A stretch of 64,000 bases of DNA from Aureivirga marina (GTDB taxonomy: Bacteria > Bacteroidota > Bacteroidia > Flavobacteriales > Flavobacteriaceae), in contig NZ_JADPIB010000004.1 of assembly GCF_015767265.1 (NCBI RefSeq), positions 372,001-436,000 on the forward strand, in the 5' to 3' direction. Positions 1 to 8,492 of the stretch are shown here, piece by piece. Numbering within the stretch: position 1 is the first letter of the stretch; every line of letters begins with the position of its first letter. Made by a program: the position numbers and the translations under genes. The notes beneath the pieces are model-generated. The model worked only from the letters and a program-made list of their open reading frames with translations. It was not told where the DNA came from and did not search any database.

Positions 1-1
1 T

Positions 2-814
2 TTAACGATTGAAAGTAAAGAGTTTTCCGTGAATAATTTAAACTCAAATGTTGCTAAAGCAAAAGCAAATTTTGAAGAAGCAAAATCGAATTTTAATAGA
101 AAAAAAGAATTATACGAATCGAAAATTATTGCAAAATCAGAATTTTTAAAATTTAAAAAAGAATTTGAAGTTGCAAAAGCTTCTTATCAATCTTTAGTTT
201 CTAATTTTTCTACAAAAGGAAAACAAATCAGAGCGCCATTTTCTGGATTTATTAAAAATGTAAAACATCGAAATGGTGATTTTGTAGAAGAAGGAGCGAT
301 GTTATTTACAATTTCCAGCCAACAATCAAATATTTTAGAAGCAAAAGTAAGCGCTTCAGATGCAGAAAAACTAAGTGCAATTCAAAATATTTGGTACCAA
401 CCAGAAACAGATTCTTGGTCGAATTTAAAAAAAACCGAAGGAGAAGTTTTATCTGTTGGGAAAAAAGTAGATACTGAAAACCCGATGGTTTCTGTAATTG
501 CAAAAGTAAAAGATGCTGTTTTAAAACCTGAAGGAGCATTTACAGAAGTGCAAATTGCTGTTGGAAATGGAGAGAGAGGAATTGTAGTTCCTTTGAATTC
601 CTTATTAGAAGATTATGGAAATTATTCAGTAATCGTACAATTAAGTGGAGAAACTTTTGAAAGAAGACCTGTAATAATTGGAAAACAAAACGGAGAATTT
701 GTGGAGATTAAAGAAGGACTTTCGAAAGAAGAATTTGTAGTGACAAAAGGTGCGTATCAAGTTAAAATGGCTTCAATGTCTGGACAAGCGCCAGCTCATG
801 GACATGCACACTAA
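2..814 (+). CDS. RND efflux periplasmic adaptor subunit (5' end outside window)
   Basis: Membrane-fusion (HlyD/CusB-type) adaptor linking an inner-membrane RND pump to an outer-membrane channel. The frame is open to the left edge, so the N-terminus (signal and first lipoyl half) is missing; the GTG at 29 is not a credible start. What remains shows a Lys/Glu-rich helical hairpin (first 60 residues), then a lipoyl half-motif of the type GxIxxxxxxxGdxVxxG near codons 75-90, then beta-barrel and membrane-proximal domains. It ends in a short His-rich tail (HGHAH), a possible metal-binding site as in some CusB/CzcB proteins. It lies 14 bp before the pump gene, so the two are co-transcribed. The outer-membrane factor is probably upstream, outside the window. 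Confidence 0.88.
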   Translation, partial: LTIESKEFSVNNLNSNVAKAKANFEEAKSNFNRKKELYESKIIAKSEFLKFKKEFEVAKASYQSLVSNFSTKGKQIRAPFSGFIKNVKHRNGDFVEEGAMLFTISSQQSNILEAKVSASDAEKLSAIQNIWYQPETDSWSNLKKTEGEVLSVGKKVDTENPMVSVIAKVKDAVLKPEGAFTEVQIAVGNGERGIVVPLNSLLEDYGNYSVIVQLSGETFERRPVIIGKQNGEFVEIKEGLSKEEFVVTKGAYQVKMASMSGQAPAHGHAH

Positions 815-828
815 AAAGGATTGGATTT

Positions 829-3800
829 ATGTTAAATAAAATTTTATCAATATCGTTACAAAATAGATTTCTAGTCCTTTTAGTCGCTGTGATTTTAAGT
901 ATGACAGGAATTTATTTCACACGTACAATGAACGTGGATGTGTTTCCAGATTTGACTGCACCGACAGTTACAATTCTGACAGAAGCACATGGAATGGAAT
1001 CGGAAGAAGTAGAGAAATTAGTTACTTATCAATTGGAAACAGCAATGAATGGTTCGCCAAATGTTCGACGAATTCGTTCGTCTTCGGCTGCTGGAATTTC
1101 TATTGTTTGGGTAGAATTTAATTGGGGAACAGATATTTATCGTGCAAGACAAATTGTTAGTGAAAGAATTCCGATGGTTCGTGAGAATCTACCAGAAGGA
1201 GTTGGAACACCAACAATGGCACCGATTTCTTCTATTATGGGAGAAGTAATGTTACTTGGAGTTACTTCGGATAGTTTGTCGCCAATGGAACTTCGAACTT
1301 TAGCAGATTGGATAATCAGTCCAAGAATTAAATCAATTGGAGGAATTGCAAATGTGATTGTAATCGGAGGAGATTATAAAGAATATCAAGTTTTTGCAAA
1401 TCCTGAAAAATTGAATTATTACAATGTTAGTATTACAGAGCTTTTAGAGAAAGTACAAGAAGCAAATTTGAATGCTCCAGGAGGTGTGATTAATCAACAT
1501 GGAAATCAATATATCATCAAAGGAAGTGGGCGAGCTTATAACTTGGAAAGTTTACAAGAAAGTATTGTTAAATATAAGAATGGACAAGCGATTAAAATTA
1601 AAGATGTTGCGACAGTTCAGATTGGAACTTCAGATAAAATTGGAGATGGATCGTTAAATGGAAAACCTGCTGTTGTTCTAACAATTTCAAAGCAACCAGA
1701 TGTAAATACTTTAGAATTGACAAAAAGTTTGGATGAAGCAATTGTAGATTTAAAGAAAACAATTCCAGAAAATGTAGAGATTCAAAGTCATATTTTTAGA
1801 CAAGCGAATTTTATTGAAGCTTCAATTAATAATTTAAATCAAACTCTTTTAGAAGGAGCATTTTTTGTTGTTTTAGTCTTATTTATTTTCCTGATGAATT
1901 GGCGAACAACAGTGATTTCTCTTTTAGCAATTCCAATTTCACTTTTAGTTTCTATTATTGTTTTAAAACTTTTAGGTTATACAATTAACACGATGTCTTT
2001 AGGAGGAATGGCAATTGCAATTGGAGCTTTGGTGGATGATGCAATTATTGATGTGGAAAATGTTTTTAAGAGATTAAGAGAAAATGTACAAAAACCAAAA
2101 GAAGAACGATTAGGAATTTTAGAAGTGGTGAAAATTGCTTCGATGGAAATTCGTAGTTCGATTATTATTGCAACGTTAATTATCATTGTTTCTTTTGTTC
2201 CATTATTTTTCTTAAGTGGAATGGAAGGAAGATTGTTACAACCACTTGGAATTGCATTTATCACATCTGTTCTAACTTCTTTGATTGTAGCTGTAACAGT
2301 TACGCCAGTTTTATGTTCTTTTTTATTAAAGAATGAAAAAGTAATAGGAAAACAAGCAGAAGGGACAAAAATCGAAAGAGTTTTACAAAAATGGTATGCT
2401 TCTATTTTAGAAAAAACATTAAAAATTCCGAGAATTATTATTGGATTTACAGTAGGAGTTTTTGTTTTAAGTTTAGTGTTTTTATCGCAATTAGGAAGAA
2501 GTTTCTTACCAGAATTTAATGAAGGTTCTTTGGTAATCAGTGTTGTTGGAATTCCTGGAATGTCTTTGGAGGAAAGTAATAAAACAGGAAAATTAGTAGA
2601 GCAACTTTTATTAGAATTACCAGAAGTTGATGTGGTAACAAGAAGAACTGGGCGAGCAGAATTGGATGAACACGCACAAGGTGTAAATGCTGCCGAAGTG
2701 GATGTTCCTTTTACTTTAAAAGATAAAACAAAAGAAGAATTTTTCGAAGAAGTTCGTACAAAGTTGAGTGTAGTTCCTGGAGTAAATATCACGTTGGGAC
2801 AACCAATTGCTCACAGAATTGATCATATGCTTTCTGGAACTCGTGCGAATATTGCGATTAAGATTTTTGGTTCGGATTTACAAAGACTTTTTGAAGTTGG
2901 AAAAGACGTAGAAACGAAAATTAAAGCTATCGATGGGATTGCAGATGTTGCCTTAGACCAGCAGATTGAAGTTCCACAATTACGAATTGTTCCGAAAAGA
3001 CAAATGTTGGCTGCGCACGGAATGACTGTGAAAGAACTTTTAGAGCAAATGGATATTTCTTTAGCAGGAGAAAAAGCAGGAGAAATTTATGAAGGACAAA
3101 AGTATTTTGATTTGGTAGTTCGTTTGCAAAAAGAAAACCGAGACACAAAAGAGAAAATTGAAAAAACTTGGATTCATTTGCCTAAAGGAGGACAAGTTCC
3201 TTTGCGAGAATTGGCAACTGTAGAATCTGTTAGTAGTCCGAATACAATAAGTAGAGAAGATGTACAGCGAAAAATTGTTGTTGCTGCGAATGTGCAAGGA
3301 CGAGATTTACGAAGCGTGGTAAATGATATTCAGAATATTGTAAATACTGAGGTGAAATTACCAGAAGGATATCGTGTGGAATATGGAGGACAATTTGAAA
3401 GTGAAGCGAAAGCATCGCAAATGTTATTAATTACGGCTGTGATTGCGATTGTGATAATTTTCTTTTTGCTGTATTATGAGTTTAAAGATATCAAGCTTTC
3501 ATTTATTGTTTTGATCAATTTACCTTTAGCGTTGATTGGTGGAATTCTGATTGTGTATTTTACTTCTGGAATTATCAGCATTGCTGCAACTATTGGATTT
3601 ATTAGTCTTTTTGGAATTGCAACAAGAAATGGAATTTTGTTGATTTCTAAATATGAAGATTTACGAAAAGAAGGAAAAGAAGGTTTTGAATTATTAAAAA
3701 TTGGAGCATTGGATCGTTTAAATCCGATTTTGATGACTGCTTTTACAACTGGTTTAGCTTTGATTCCTTTAGCAATGAAAGGAGGAGAGCCTGGAAATGA

Positions 3801-3909
3801 AATTCAAAGTCCGATGGCAGTGGTGATTCTTGGAGGATTACTTTCTGCAACGGTTTTAAATCTGATTGTAATTCCTTGTGTTTATGAATTGGTGATGAAG
3901 CGAAAATAG
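829..3909 (+). CDS. RND efflux pump permease, CzcA/CusA-like
   Basis: Proton-driven inner-membrane RND transporter of 1026 aa, the normal size. TM1 is near residues 12-31. The porter-domain segment N-V-D-V-F-P-D-L-T-A-P is seen at 36-46, and the TM4 proton-relay motif G-A-L-V-D-D-A-I-I-D-V-E-N places acidic residues at 403-404. Further TM clusters lie at 340-540 and 870-1020. The many conserved positions shared with heavy-metal efflux (HME) pumps and the His-tailed adaptor upstream suggest a metal substrate, but substrate cannot be read from sequence alone; a drug or detergent substrate is possible. AAGGAT about 9 bp before the ATG is a plausible ribosome-binding site. A GC-rich hairpin follows the gene at 3937-3967. 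Confidence 0.93.
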   Translation: MLNKILSISLQNRFLVLLVAVILSMTGIYFTRTMNVDVFPDLTAPTVTILTEAHGMESEEVEKLVTYQLETAMNGSPNVRRIRSSSAAGISIVWVEFNWGTDIYRARQIVSERIPMVRENLPEGVGTPTMAPISSIMGEVMLLGVTSDSLSPMELRTLADWIISPRIKSIGGIANVIVIGGDYKEYQVFANPEKLNYYNVSITELLEKVQEANLNAPGGVINQHGNQYIIKGSGRAYNLESLQESIVKYKNGQAIKIKDVATVQIGTSDKIGDGSLNGKPAVVLTISKQPDVNTLELTKSLDEAIVDLKKTIPENVEIQSHIFRQANFIEASINNLNQTLLEGAFFVVLVLFIFLMNWRTTVISLLAIPISLLVSIIVLKLLGYTINTMSLGGMAIAIGALVDDAIIDVENVFKRLRENVQKPKEERLGILEVVKIASMEIRSSIIIATLIIIVSFVPLFFLSGMEGRLLQPLGIAFITSVLTSLIVAVTVTPVLCSFLLKNEKVIGKQAEGTKIERVLQKWYASILEKTLKIPRIIIGFTVGVFVLSLVFLSQLGRSFLPEFNEGSLVISVVGIPGMSLEESNKTGKLVEQLLLELPEVDVVTRRTGRAELDEHAQGVNAAEVDVPFTLKDKTKEEFFEEVRTKLSVVPGVNITLGQPIAHRIDHMLSGTRANIAIKIFGSDLQRLFEVGKDVETKIKAIDGIADVALDQQIEVPQLRIVPKRQMLAAHGMTVKELLEQMDISLAGEKAGEIYEGQKYFDLVVRLQKENRDTKEKIEKTWIHLPKGGQVPLRELATVESVSSPNTISREDVQRKIVVAANVQGRDLRSVVNDIQNIVNTEVKLPEGYRVEYGGQFESEAKASQMLLITAVIAIVIIFFLLYYEFKDIKLSFIVLINLPLALIGGILIVYFTSGIISIAATIGFISLFGIATRNGILLISKYEDLRKEGKEGFELLKIGALDRLNPILMTAFTTGLALIPLAMKGGEPGNEIQSPMAVVILGGLLSATVLNLIVIPCVYELVMKRK

Positions 3910-3936
3910 AGACAATTTAGACTTTATATAATTTCA

Positions 3937-3970
3937 AAACCCAACTAGATTTTTTCTGGTTGGGTTTCTG
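3937..3970 (+). terminator. Hairpin after RND pump gene
   Basis: AAACCCAAC (3937-3945) pairs with GTTGGGTTT (3959-3967) around a T-rich loop. It lies 28 bp after the pump stop codon. The run of T after the stem is short, so termination efficiency is uncertain. Confidence 0.5.
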
Positions 3971-4060
3971 CGTTTTCTAGAGCTGCTTTGTATAGTTCTA
4001 GTGTTTTTCTTCTAATAATGATTTGTTTCTGTTCATATTATTTAAAATTTAGATTGTTTA

Positions 4061-4096
4061 ACCACCCTCGGCCCCTCCTTTTAAAGGAGGGGAGTT
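4061..4096. repeat. Palindromic interspersed element, copy 1
   Basis: CCCCTCC TTTTAAA GGAGGGG palindrome preceded by ACCACCCTCGG. It shares the layout 'ACCCC-tag-CCCCTC..GAGGGG-AA' with the elements at 4568 and 6336, but has a different stem. Such short G/C-rich palindromes dispersed between genes are common in flavobacterial genomes. Confidence 0.6.
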
Positions 4097-4567
4097 TGAT
4101 TGTGCTTTTTTATGTTGCCTGAGTGATTCCTCATGTTATCTGAGTGGTCTCTTAGAGAGTTTTAGTAATAAATTTATTTGTTTGTTGATTTAGTTTTTCT
4201 TCTTTGCTCTATATTAATTAATTGATTTTTAACTTCTTAAATATAATTAAGAAATTATTTGTTTTAACATATTCTATTTGTCTTTGTTTTAATATTCATA
4301 TTTACTTTTTATAGGTAAAATACGGAAACCCGTAAGGAATTGTTTATTCTTTATGTTATTTTTGAATGATTATAAATTTAATGTTACGTTATTTTTTACT
4401 GTTTTTATTTTGAGAGTTTTTTAAAATAATTTGAGAAAAATGTTAAAATAGACTTATTATATTTTACTAGTTTTGCGTAAGAGAATAGATTTAATTTGAA
4501 CTAGAATTAATTTTTTAATTAAATAATATTTGGTTTGAAATCTTATGGGGATTTTGTGTAATCTAGA

Positions 4568-4596
4568 ACACACCCCTAGCCCTCTCTAGAGGGGAA
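4568..4596 (+). repeat. Palindromic interspersed element, copy 2 (forward)
   Basis: An ACACACCCCTAG head followed by a CCCTCT-CTAGAGGGG hairpin and AA. Its reverse complement recurs almost exactly at 6336-6365, on the other side of hsdM. A more degenerate relative (CTCTAGCCTCTCTAAAG) follows at about 4633-4656. Confidence 0.7.
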
Positions 4597-4747
4597 TTAG
4601 ATAGTCTTTATGGGAGCTTTTATTTTTTAAATCTCTAGCCTCTCTAAAGAAAGGAACTTGAAAATCTGTATATCTTTATACAAAGTCAAACGTGGTAATG
4701 TTTAATATAAAAGGAATCGTAATAATATATTATTATAAAAATAAAAA

Positions 4748-6271
4748 ATGGCAAAAGTAGATACTAGTAGTTTTGAGCAAAAACTATTTAAGGCAGCAGA
4801 CAAACTTCGTAAAAATATAGATGCTGCGGAATATAAGCATGTTGTGTTGGGATTGGTTTTTTTGAAATATATATCGGAGTCTTTTCAAGAATTATACAAT
4901 AAACTAGAAGAGGACGAATATTCGGACCCAGAAGATAGAGATGAATATCTTGCAGAAAATGTCTTTTTTGTACCTAAAGATGCTCGATGGACACATATTC
5001 ATAACAATGCAAAATTAGCAACTATTGGTCAGACCTTGGATGATGCTATGAAACATGTGGAGAAAGAAAATAAGGAGCTTAAAAATGTATTGCCACAAGT
5101 ATATGGTAAAGCGAATTTGGATAAAACTTCACTTGGAGAATTAATTGACTTGATTTCGAATACGGAATTGCAAGCTGAAAACGAAAACTCTAAAGATTTG
5201 TTTGGGCGTGTGTATGAATATTTCTTAGGAGAATTTGCCAATGCGGAAGGGAAAAAAGGAGGACAGTTTTATACACCAAAATCTATCGTGAAATTAATGG
5301 TAGAAATGATTGCGCCATATAAAGGACGTGTGTATGACCCTGCTTGTGGTTCTGGTGGTATGTTTGTAATGTCTGAAAAGTTTGTGATCGAACATCAAGG
5401 AAATATCAAAGATATTACTATTTATGGGCAAGAAAGTAATCAGACTACTTGGAAGCTTTCCAAAATGAACCTTGCGATTCGAAATATTAATTCGCAGTTT
5501 GTGTCTTGGAACACGGAGGGGAGTTTTTTAAAAGATGCACATCCTGATTTGAAAGCTGATTTTATTTTGGCAAACCCACCTTTTAATCAAAAAGAATGGG
5601 GTGTGGATTTACTACAAGAGGATGGTCGTTGGAAGTATGGAACACCACCAAACGGAAATGCCAATTTTGGATGGATTCAGCACATGCTATACCATTTGGC
5701 ACCAAAAGGAGTGATGGCAACAGTGCTTGCCAATGGTTCGTTGAGCTCTAATACTTCTGGTGAGGGAGTGATTCGTAAAAATTTGATTGAGAATAATTTG
5801 GTAGAATGTATTGTTGCTTTGCCAAAGCAGTTGTTTTATAATACGGGAATTCCTGCTTGTATCTGGTTTTTGCGTAGAGACAAGCAAAGCAAAGAGACCT
5901 TGTTTATCGATGCTTCGGAGCTTGGATTTATGAAAACTCGTGTACACCGTGATTTGTCAGAAGAAGATTTGGCAAGTATTCGTGATGTGTATCATAACTG
6001 GCAGGCTTCGGCTTTGGCTACAGAAAATTCGGGAGCATATGAAGATGTGAAAGGGTTTTGTAAGTCGGCTAGTATGGAAGAAATGGAAAAGCATGGTTTT
6101 GTATTGACTCCTGGGCGCTATGTTGGAATACCTGAAGAAGAAGATGACGGAATTCCGTTTGATACGAAAATCGAAGCTTTGACTACGGAACTAAAACAAC
6201 AAATAGCAGCTGAAGAAAACTTAAACGAAGAAATTAAAAAACAATTGGCAAGTATCGGGATTAGCTTGTGA
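4748..6271 (+). CDS. hsdM: Type I restriction-modification DNA methyltransferase subunit HsdM
   Basis: N6-adenine methyltransferase subunit of a type I RM complex (M2S1 as methylase, R2M2S1 as nuclease). 507 aa, the normal size. The N-terminal helical HsdM_N domain (about 8-140) is followed by the SAM-binding motif D-P-A-C-G-S-G-G at 197-204 and the catalytic motif N-P-P-F at 276-279. Helical C-terminus. The ATG at 4748 opens directly on the HsdM_N domain. The gene looks visibly richer in G+C than most neighbours, and inverted repeat elements flank it at 4568 and 6336, both consistent with acquisition by transfer. Partner hsdS begins 190 bp downstream. Confidence 0.96.
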   Translation: MAKVDTSSFEQKLFKAADKLRKNIDAAEYKHVVLGLVFLKYISESFQELYNKLEEDEYSDPEDRDEYLAENVFFVPKDARWTHIHNNAKLATIGQTLDDAMKHVEKENKELKNVLPQVYGKANLDKTSLGELIDLISNTELQAENENSKDLFGRVYEYFLGEFANAEGKKGGQFYTPKSIVKLMVEMIAPYKGRVYDPACGSGGMFVMSEKFVIEHQGNIKDITIYGQESNQTTWKLSKMNLAIRNINSQFVSWNTEGSFLKDAHPDLKADFILANPPFNQKEWGVDLLQEDGRWKYGTPPNGNANFGWIQHMLYHLAPKGVMATVLANGSLSSNTSGEGVIRKNLIENNLVECIVALPKQLFYNTGIPACIWFLRRDKQSKETLFIDASELGFMKTRVHRDLSEEDLASIRDVYHNWQASALATENSGAYEDVKGFCKSASMEEMEKHGFVLTPGRYVGIPEEEDDGIPFDTKIEALTTELKQQIAAEENLNEEIKKQLASIGISL

Positions 6272-6276
6272 AATGG

Positions 6277-6299
6277 GGCTTCGACTCCGCTCAGCCACC
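6277..6299 (-). repeat. Interspersed element with TGAGCGGAGTCGAAG core
   Basis: Read on the minus strand the core is GGTGGCTGAGCGGAGTCGAAG. A closely similar word (GACTGAGCGAAGTCGAAGTC) occurs at 18934-18953 after an unrelated gene, so this is a dispersed repeat and not part of hsdM. It starts only 6 bp after the hsdM stop. Confidence 0.6.
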
Positions 6300-6335
6300 A
6301 GATTAAATAAGGCTGGAATTAAAAAAGATGCAGTT

Positions 6336-6365
6336 TTCCCCTCTTGAGAGGGGCTAGGGGTGTGT
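6336..6365 (-). repeat. Palindromic interspersed element, copy 3 (inverted)
   Basis: Near-exact reverse complement of the element at 4568-4596: CCCCTC-TTGA-GAGGGG hairpin then CTAGGGGTGTGT. The two copies form inverted repeats around hsdM. A 10-bp inverted pair (AGGCTGGAAT at 6310-6319, ATTCCAGCCT at 6400-6409) brackets this copy. Confidence 0.7.
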
Positions 6366-6385
6366 TTTTCAGTATAAAAAAATAT

Positions 6386-6417
6386 GTGACCTCGGCAGGA
6401 TTCCAGCCTGCAACCTC
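6386..6417 (-). other. tRNA 3'-end-like fragment
   Basis: On the minus strand this reads like a tRNA T-arm plus 3' acceptor strand: stem GCAGG / CCTGC around a 7-nt loop ending in GAAT, followed by CGAGGTC. The loop starts CTG where a true T-loop has TTC, and no 5' half of a tRNA is visible beside it. It could be the scar of an integration at a tRNA gene, or a chance hairpin or other dispersed element. Confidence 0.3.
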
Positions 6418-6460
6418 TTTTTTTAAAACAAAAGTTTAAGTTTCTTAAAAAACAAAATGA

Positions 6461-7663
6461 ATGAATTTAGAAGCACAAATAGCAGCAAATAAAACAAAAA
6501 TGATAAATGATATTCCTGAAGGGTGGGTGGAGACTACGCTTGGGGAGGTTTGTAAAATAAAGTACGGTAAAGATCATAAGAAATTAGAAGATGGTAATTT
6601 TCCTTGTTATGGTTCTGGTGGAGTAATGAGAAATGTTAATAAAATATTATATGACAAACCATCTGTTCTTATACCACGAAAAGGTACTTTGTCAAATTTA
6701 TTTTTTATAAATAAGCCTTTTTGGACAGTAGATACTTTATTTTATACCGAAATTGATGAAACGAAAATTAACCCAAAATACTTATTCTATAAATTAAAGA
6801 CTTTAAATTTAGCAGATTTAAATGTTGGTTCAGCTGTTCCAAGTTTAACTACAAGTGTGTTAAATGATGTAATTTTAGAAATTCCTAAAAATATTTTAGA
6901 ACAAGATTCTTTAGTTCAAATCCTCACTTCCTTCGACAACAAAATCTCTTTACTCCAAGAACAAAACAAAACCTTAGAAACTATGGCGCAAACTATTTTT
7001 AAGGAATGGTTTGGGAAATATCAGATTGGAGATGTATTGCCTGAGGGATGGCATGTTGGGACTTTAAAAGATATAATAAAAACAGCTAATACAGGTTTAG
7101 ATGCTATAAAAAGAGCTCCGATTGTTGATGAAGAAACAGGAATCAAATGTTTTAGAATTCAAGACGCTTCTCAAAAAAAATACTTTAATAAATGGGGAAA
7201 TACTATTGTAGAAAAGAAGAATTTTGAGAAATTTAAGCTTATGAAAGGTGATATTTTGATTGCTAGAACAGGAAACTCTATAGGTGTGAATTATTTTGTT
7301 CAGGAGAATTTAAATGCAGTATTTAATAATGGATTAATTAGATTGAGAACTAACGAAAAAAGTAATTATTCTGTTTTAAATATGATTATTACTTCCGATA
7401 GGTTTAAAAAACATATTGACTCTATCTCATATGGTACTTCCACTCAGCCAAATATGCAAATTAATTCTTTATTAAACTATGAGTTTATCTTGCCGCCTGA
7501 AGAAATTCAAAATGAATTTGAAAAGTTATATGAATTAAATATAACCAAACAAAATAATAATCATCAACAAATCCAAACCCTAACCAAAACTAGAGAAACG
7601 CTTTTGCCGAAGTTGATGAGTGGAGAGTTAAGAGTGGCGGATGCTTTGAAGGCGGTGGAGTAG
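6461..7663 (+). CDS. hsdS: Type I restriction-modification specificity subunit HsdS
   Basis: DNA-recognition subunit of the type I complex, 400 aa, full length. Two target recognition domains are visible: TRD1 (about 18-150, opening at P-E-G-W-V-E-T-T-L-G-E-V) and TRD2 (about 197-345, opening at P-E-G-W-H-V-G-T-L-K-D). Each is followed by a long conserved helix (about 151-190 and 346-400), the second ending L-L-P-K-L-M-S-G-E-L-R-V, which is typical of HsdS. An internal Met at residue 14 is an alternative start just ahead of TRD1. TRDs set the bipartite target, which cannot be predicted here. Confidence 0.95.
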   Translation: MNLEAQIAANKTKMINDIPEGWVETTLGEVCKIKYGKDHKKLEDGNFPCYGSGGVMRNVNKILYDKPSVLIPRKGTLSNLFFINKPFWTVDTLFYTEIDETKINPKYLFYKLKTLNLADLNVGSAVPSLTTSVLNDVILEIPKNILEQDSLVQILTSFDNKISLLQEQNKTLETMAQTIFKEWFGKYQIGDVLPEGWHVGTLKDIIKTANTGLDAIKRAPIVDEETGIKCFRIQDASQKKYFNKWGNTIVEKKNFEKFKLMKGDILIARTGNSIGVNYFVQENLNAVFNNGLIRLRTNEKSNYSVLNMIITSDRFKKHIDSISYGTSTQPNMQINSLLNYEFILPPEEIQNEFEKLYELNITKQNNNHQQIQTLTKTRETLLPKLMSGELRVADALKAVE

Positions 7664-7682
7664 GAATTTATATAAAAAATAA

Positions 7683-7725
7683 ACGCAGCTTATTAGCTGC
7701 GTAGGTCAAAAGCGGTTGGCTTTTG
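7683..7725. promoter_or_regulatory. Two consecutive hairpins between hsdS and the NYN gene
   Basis: Hairpin A at 7683-7702: ACGCAGCT, loop TATT, AGCTGCGT (8-bp perfect stem). Hairpin B at 7707-7725: CAAAAGC, loop GGTTG, GCTTTTG (7-bp perfect stem). Neither is followed by a long T-run, so they look more like RNA-processing, stability or attenuation structures than a strong terminator. They set the RNase genes apart from hsdMS. Confidence 0.45.
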
Positions 7726-7787
7726 AGATGTTCTTGTGGTACAAATTTATAATAAAAATATTACATTGCAAAAAAAATAAAAATAAA

Positions 7788-8387
7788 ATGGAAAAAGTCG
7801 CTGTTTTTATAGATGGTTTTAATCTATATTTTGGTTTAAATTCTAAATGTCCAACATTAAAATGGTTGGATGTATACTTACTAAGTGAAAATTTATTAAA
7901 ACCAAATCAAACTCTTGTTGCTGTTAATTATTTTACAGCTAGAATTGGAAATAATCCATCTAAAGAACAACGACAAAGTATTTATTTATCGGCAATAAAA
8001 AATACACAGGCTTCCATAATTTATGGGCATTATAAATCAAAGCCAAAAAGCTGTAAAAGGTGTGGTCATACATGGACAACCAATGAAGAAAAAATGACAG
8101 ATGTAAATATTGCAATGGAAATGGTTAAAGGAGCATATAAAGATATATACGATGTTGCTATTTTAATTTCGGGTGATAGTGATTTGATACCACCTATTAA
8201 ATCTGTACAACAATTGTTTAGTAAAAAAGTTTTTGTTGTTTTTCCGCCTAATAGACATAATAATAGTGTTAAAAATGCAGCTGATTTTTCTATGAACTTG
8301 GGAAGAGGTAAAATAAGTCAATCACAATTTCCTTTAAAAATAACATTGCAAAATGGGCATAACATAAAAAAGCCGTCGGTATGGTAG
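7788..8387 (+). CDS. NYN-domain (LabA/DUF88-like) predicted RNase
   Basis: 199 aa from the ATG at 7788. A longer frame reaches 7716, but that start lies inside a hairpin and adds residues with no domain character. The protein is a PIN-like NYN fold: V-F-I-D-G-F-N at 6-12 gives the first catalytic Asp (D9) and Asn12, D105 lies in M-T-D-V-N-I-A, and I-S-G-D-S-D at 127-132 gives the third acidic cluster. A C-x2-C pair (C89, C92) marks a small insertion that may bind zinc with further ligands. The ending with K-P-x-x-W is usual for the family. NYN proteins cut RNA. The position between hsdS and hsdR suggests a defence role, which is inference. Confidence 0.85.
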   Translation: MEKVAVFIDGFNLYFGLNSKCPTLKWLDVYLLSENLLKPNQTLVAVNYFTARIGNNPSKEQRQSIYLSAIKNTQASIIYGHYKSKPKSCKRCGHTWTTNEEKMTDVNIAMEMVKGAYKDIYDVAILISGDSDLIPPIKSVQQLFSKKVFVVFPPNRHNNSVKNAADFSMNLGRGKISQSQFPLKITLQNGHNIKKPSVW

Positions 8388-8492
8388 GGAATAGGGATTT
8401 AAAAATGTTTTCTAAACTAGATGCTTAGAATTCAAATAAAAAAAAGACCAAATTTTAATTCTCCTAATAAATACTTTACAAGAATAATTTAA

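Larger units (their letters stand above)
3910..4747. other. Repeat-rich intergenic region before hsdM
   Basis: 838 bp without a convincing gene. It contains the pump terminator, a short coding-like stretch on the minus strand (about 3949-4042, stop to stop, no ATG), and three palindromic G/C-rich elements at about 4061-4096, 4568-4596 and 4630-4656 that stand out from the AT-rich background. A small hairpin TACGG/CCGTA lies at about 4320-4333. The promoter of hsdM must lie in the last part, but I see no clear TAnnTTTG box. Confidence 0.6.

Noticed and set aside
1977-2792. 271-codon open frame on the minus strand inside the RND pump gene
   Set aside because: Antisense to a highly conserved gene in the same codon register; composition is Ser/Thr/Ile/Lys-rich as expected for the reverse reading of AT-rich coding DNA, with no domain.
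7716-7787. Upstream extension of the NYN gene from ATG 7716
   Set aside because: The start lies inside a perfect hairpin, and the added 24 residues have no relation to the NYN fold; ATG 7788 opens on the conserved first strand.
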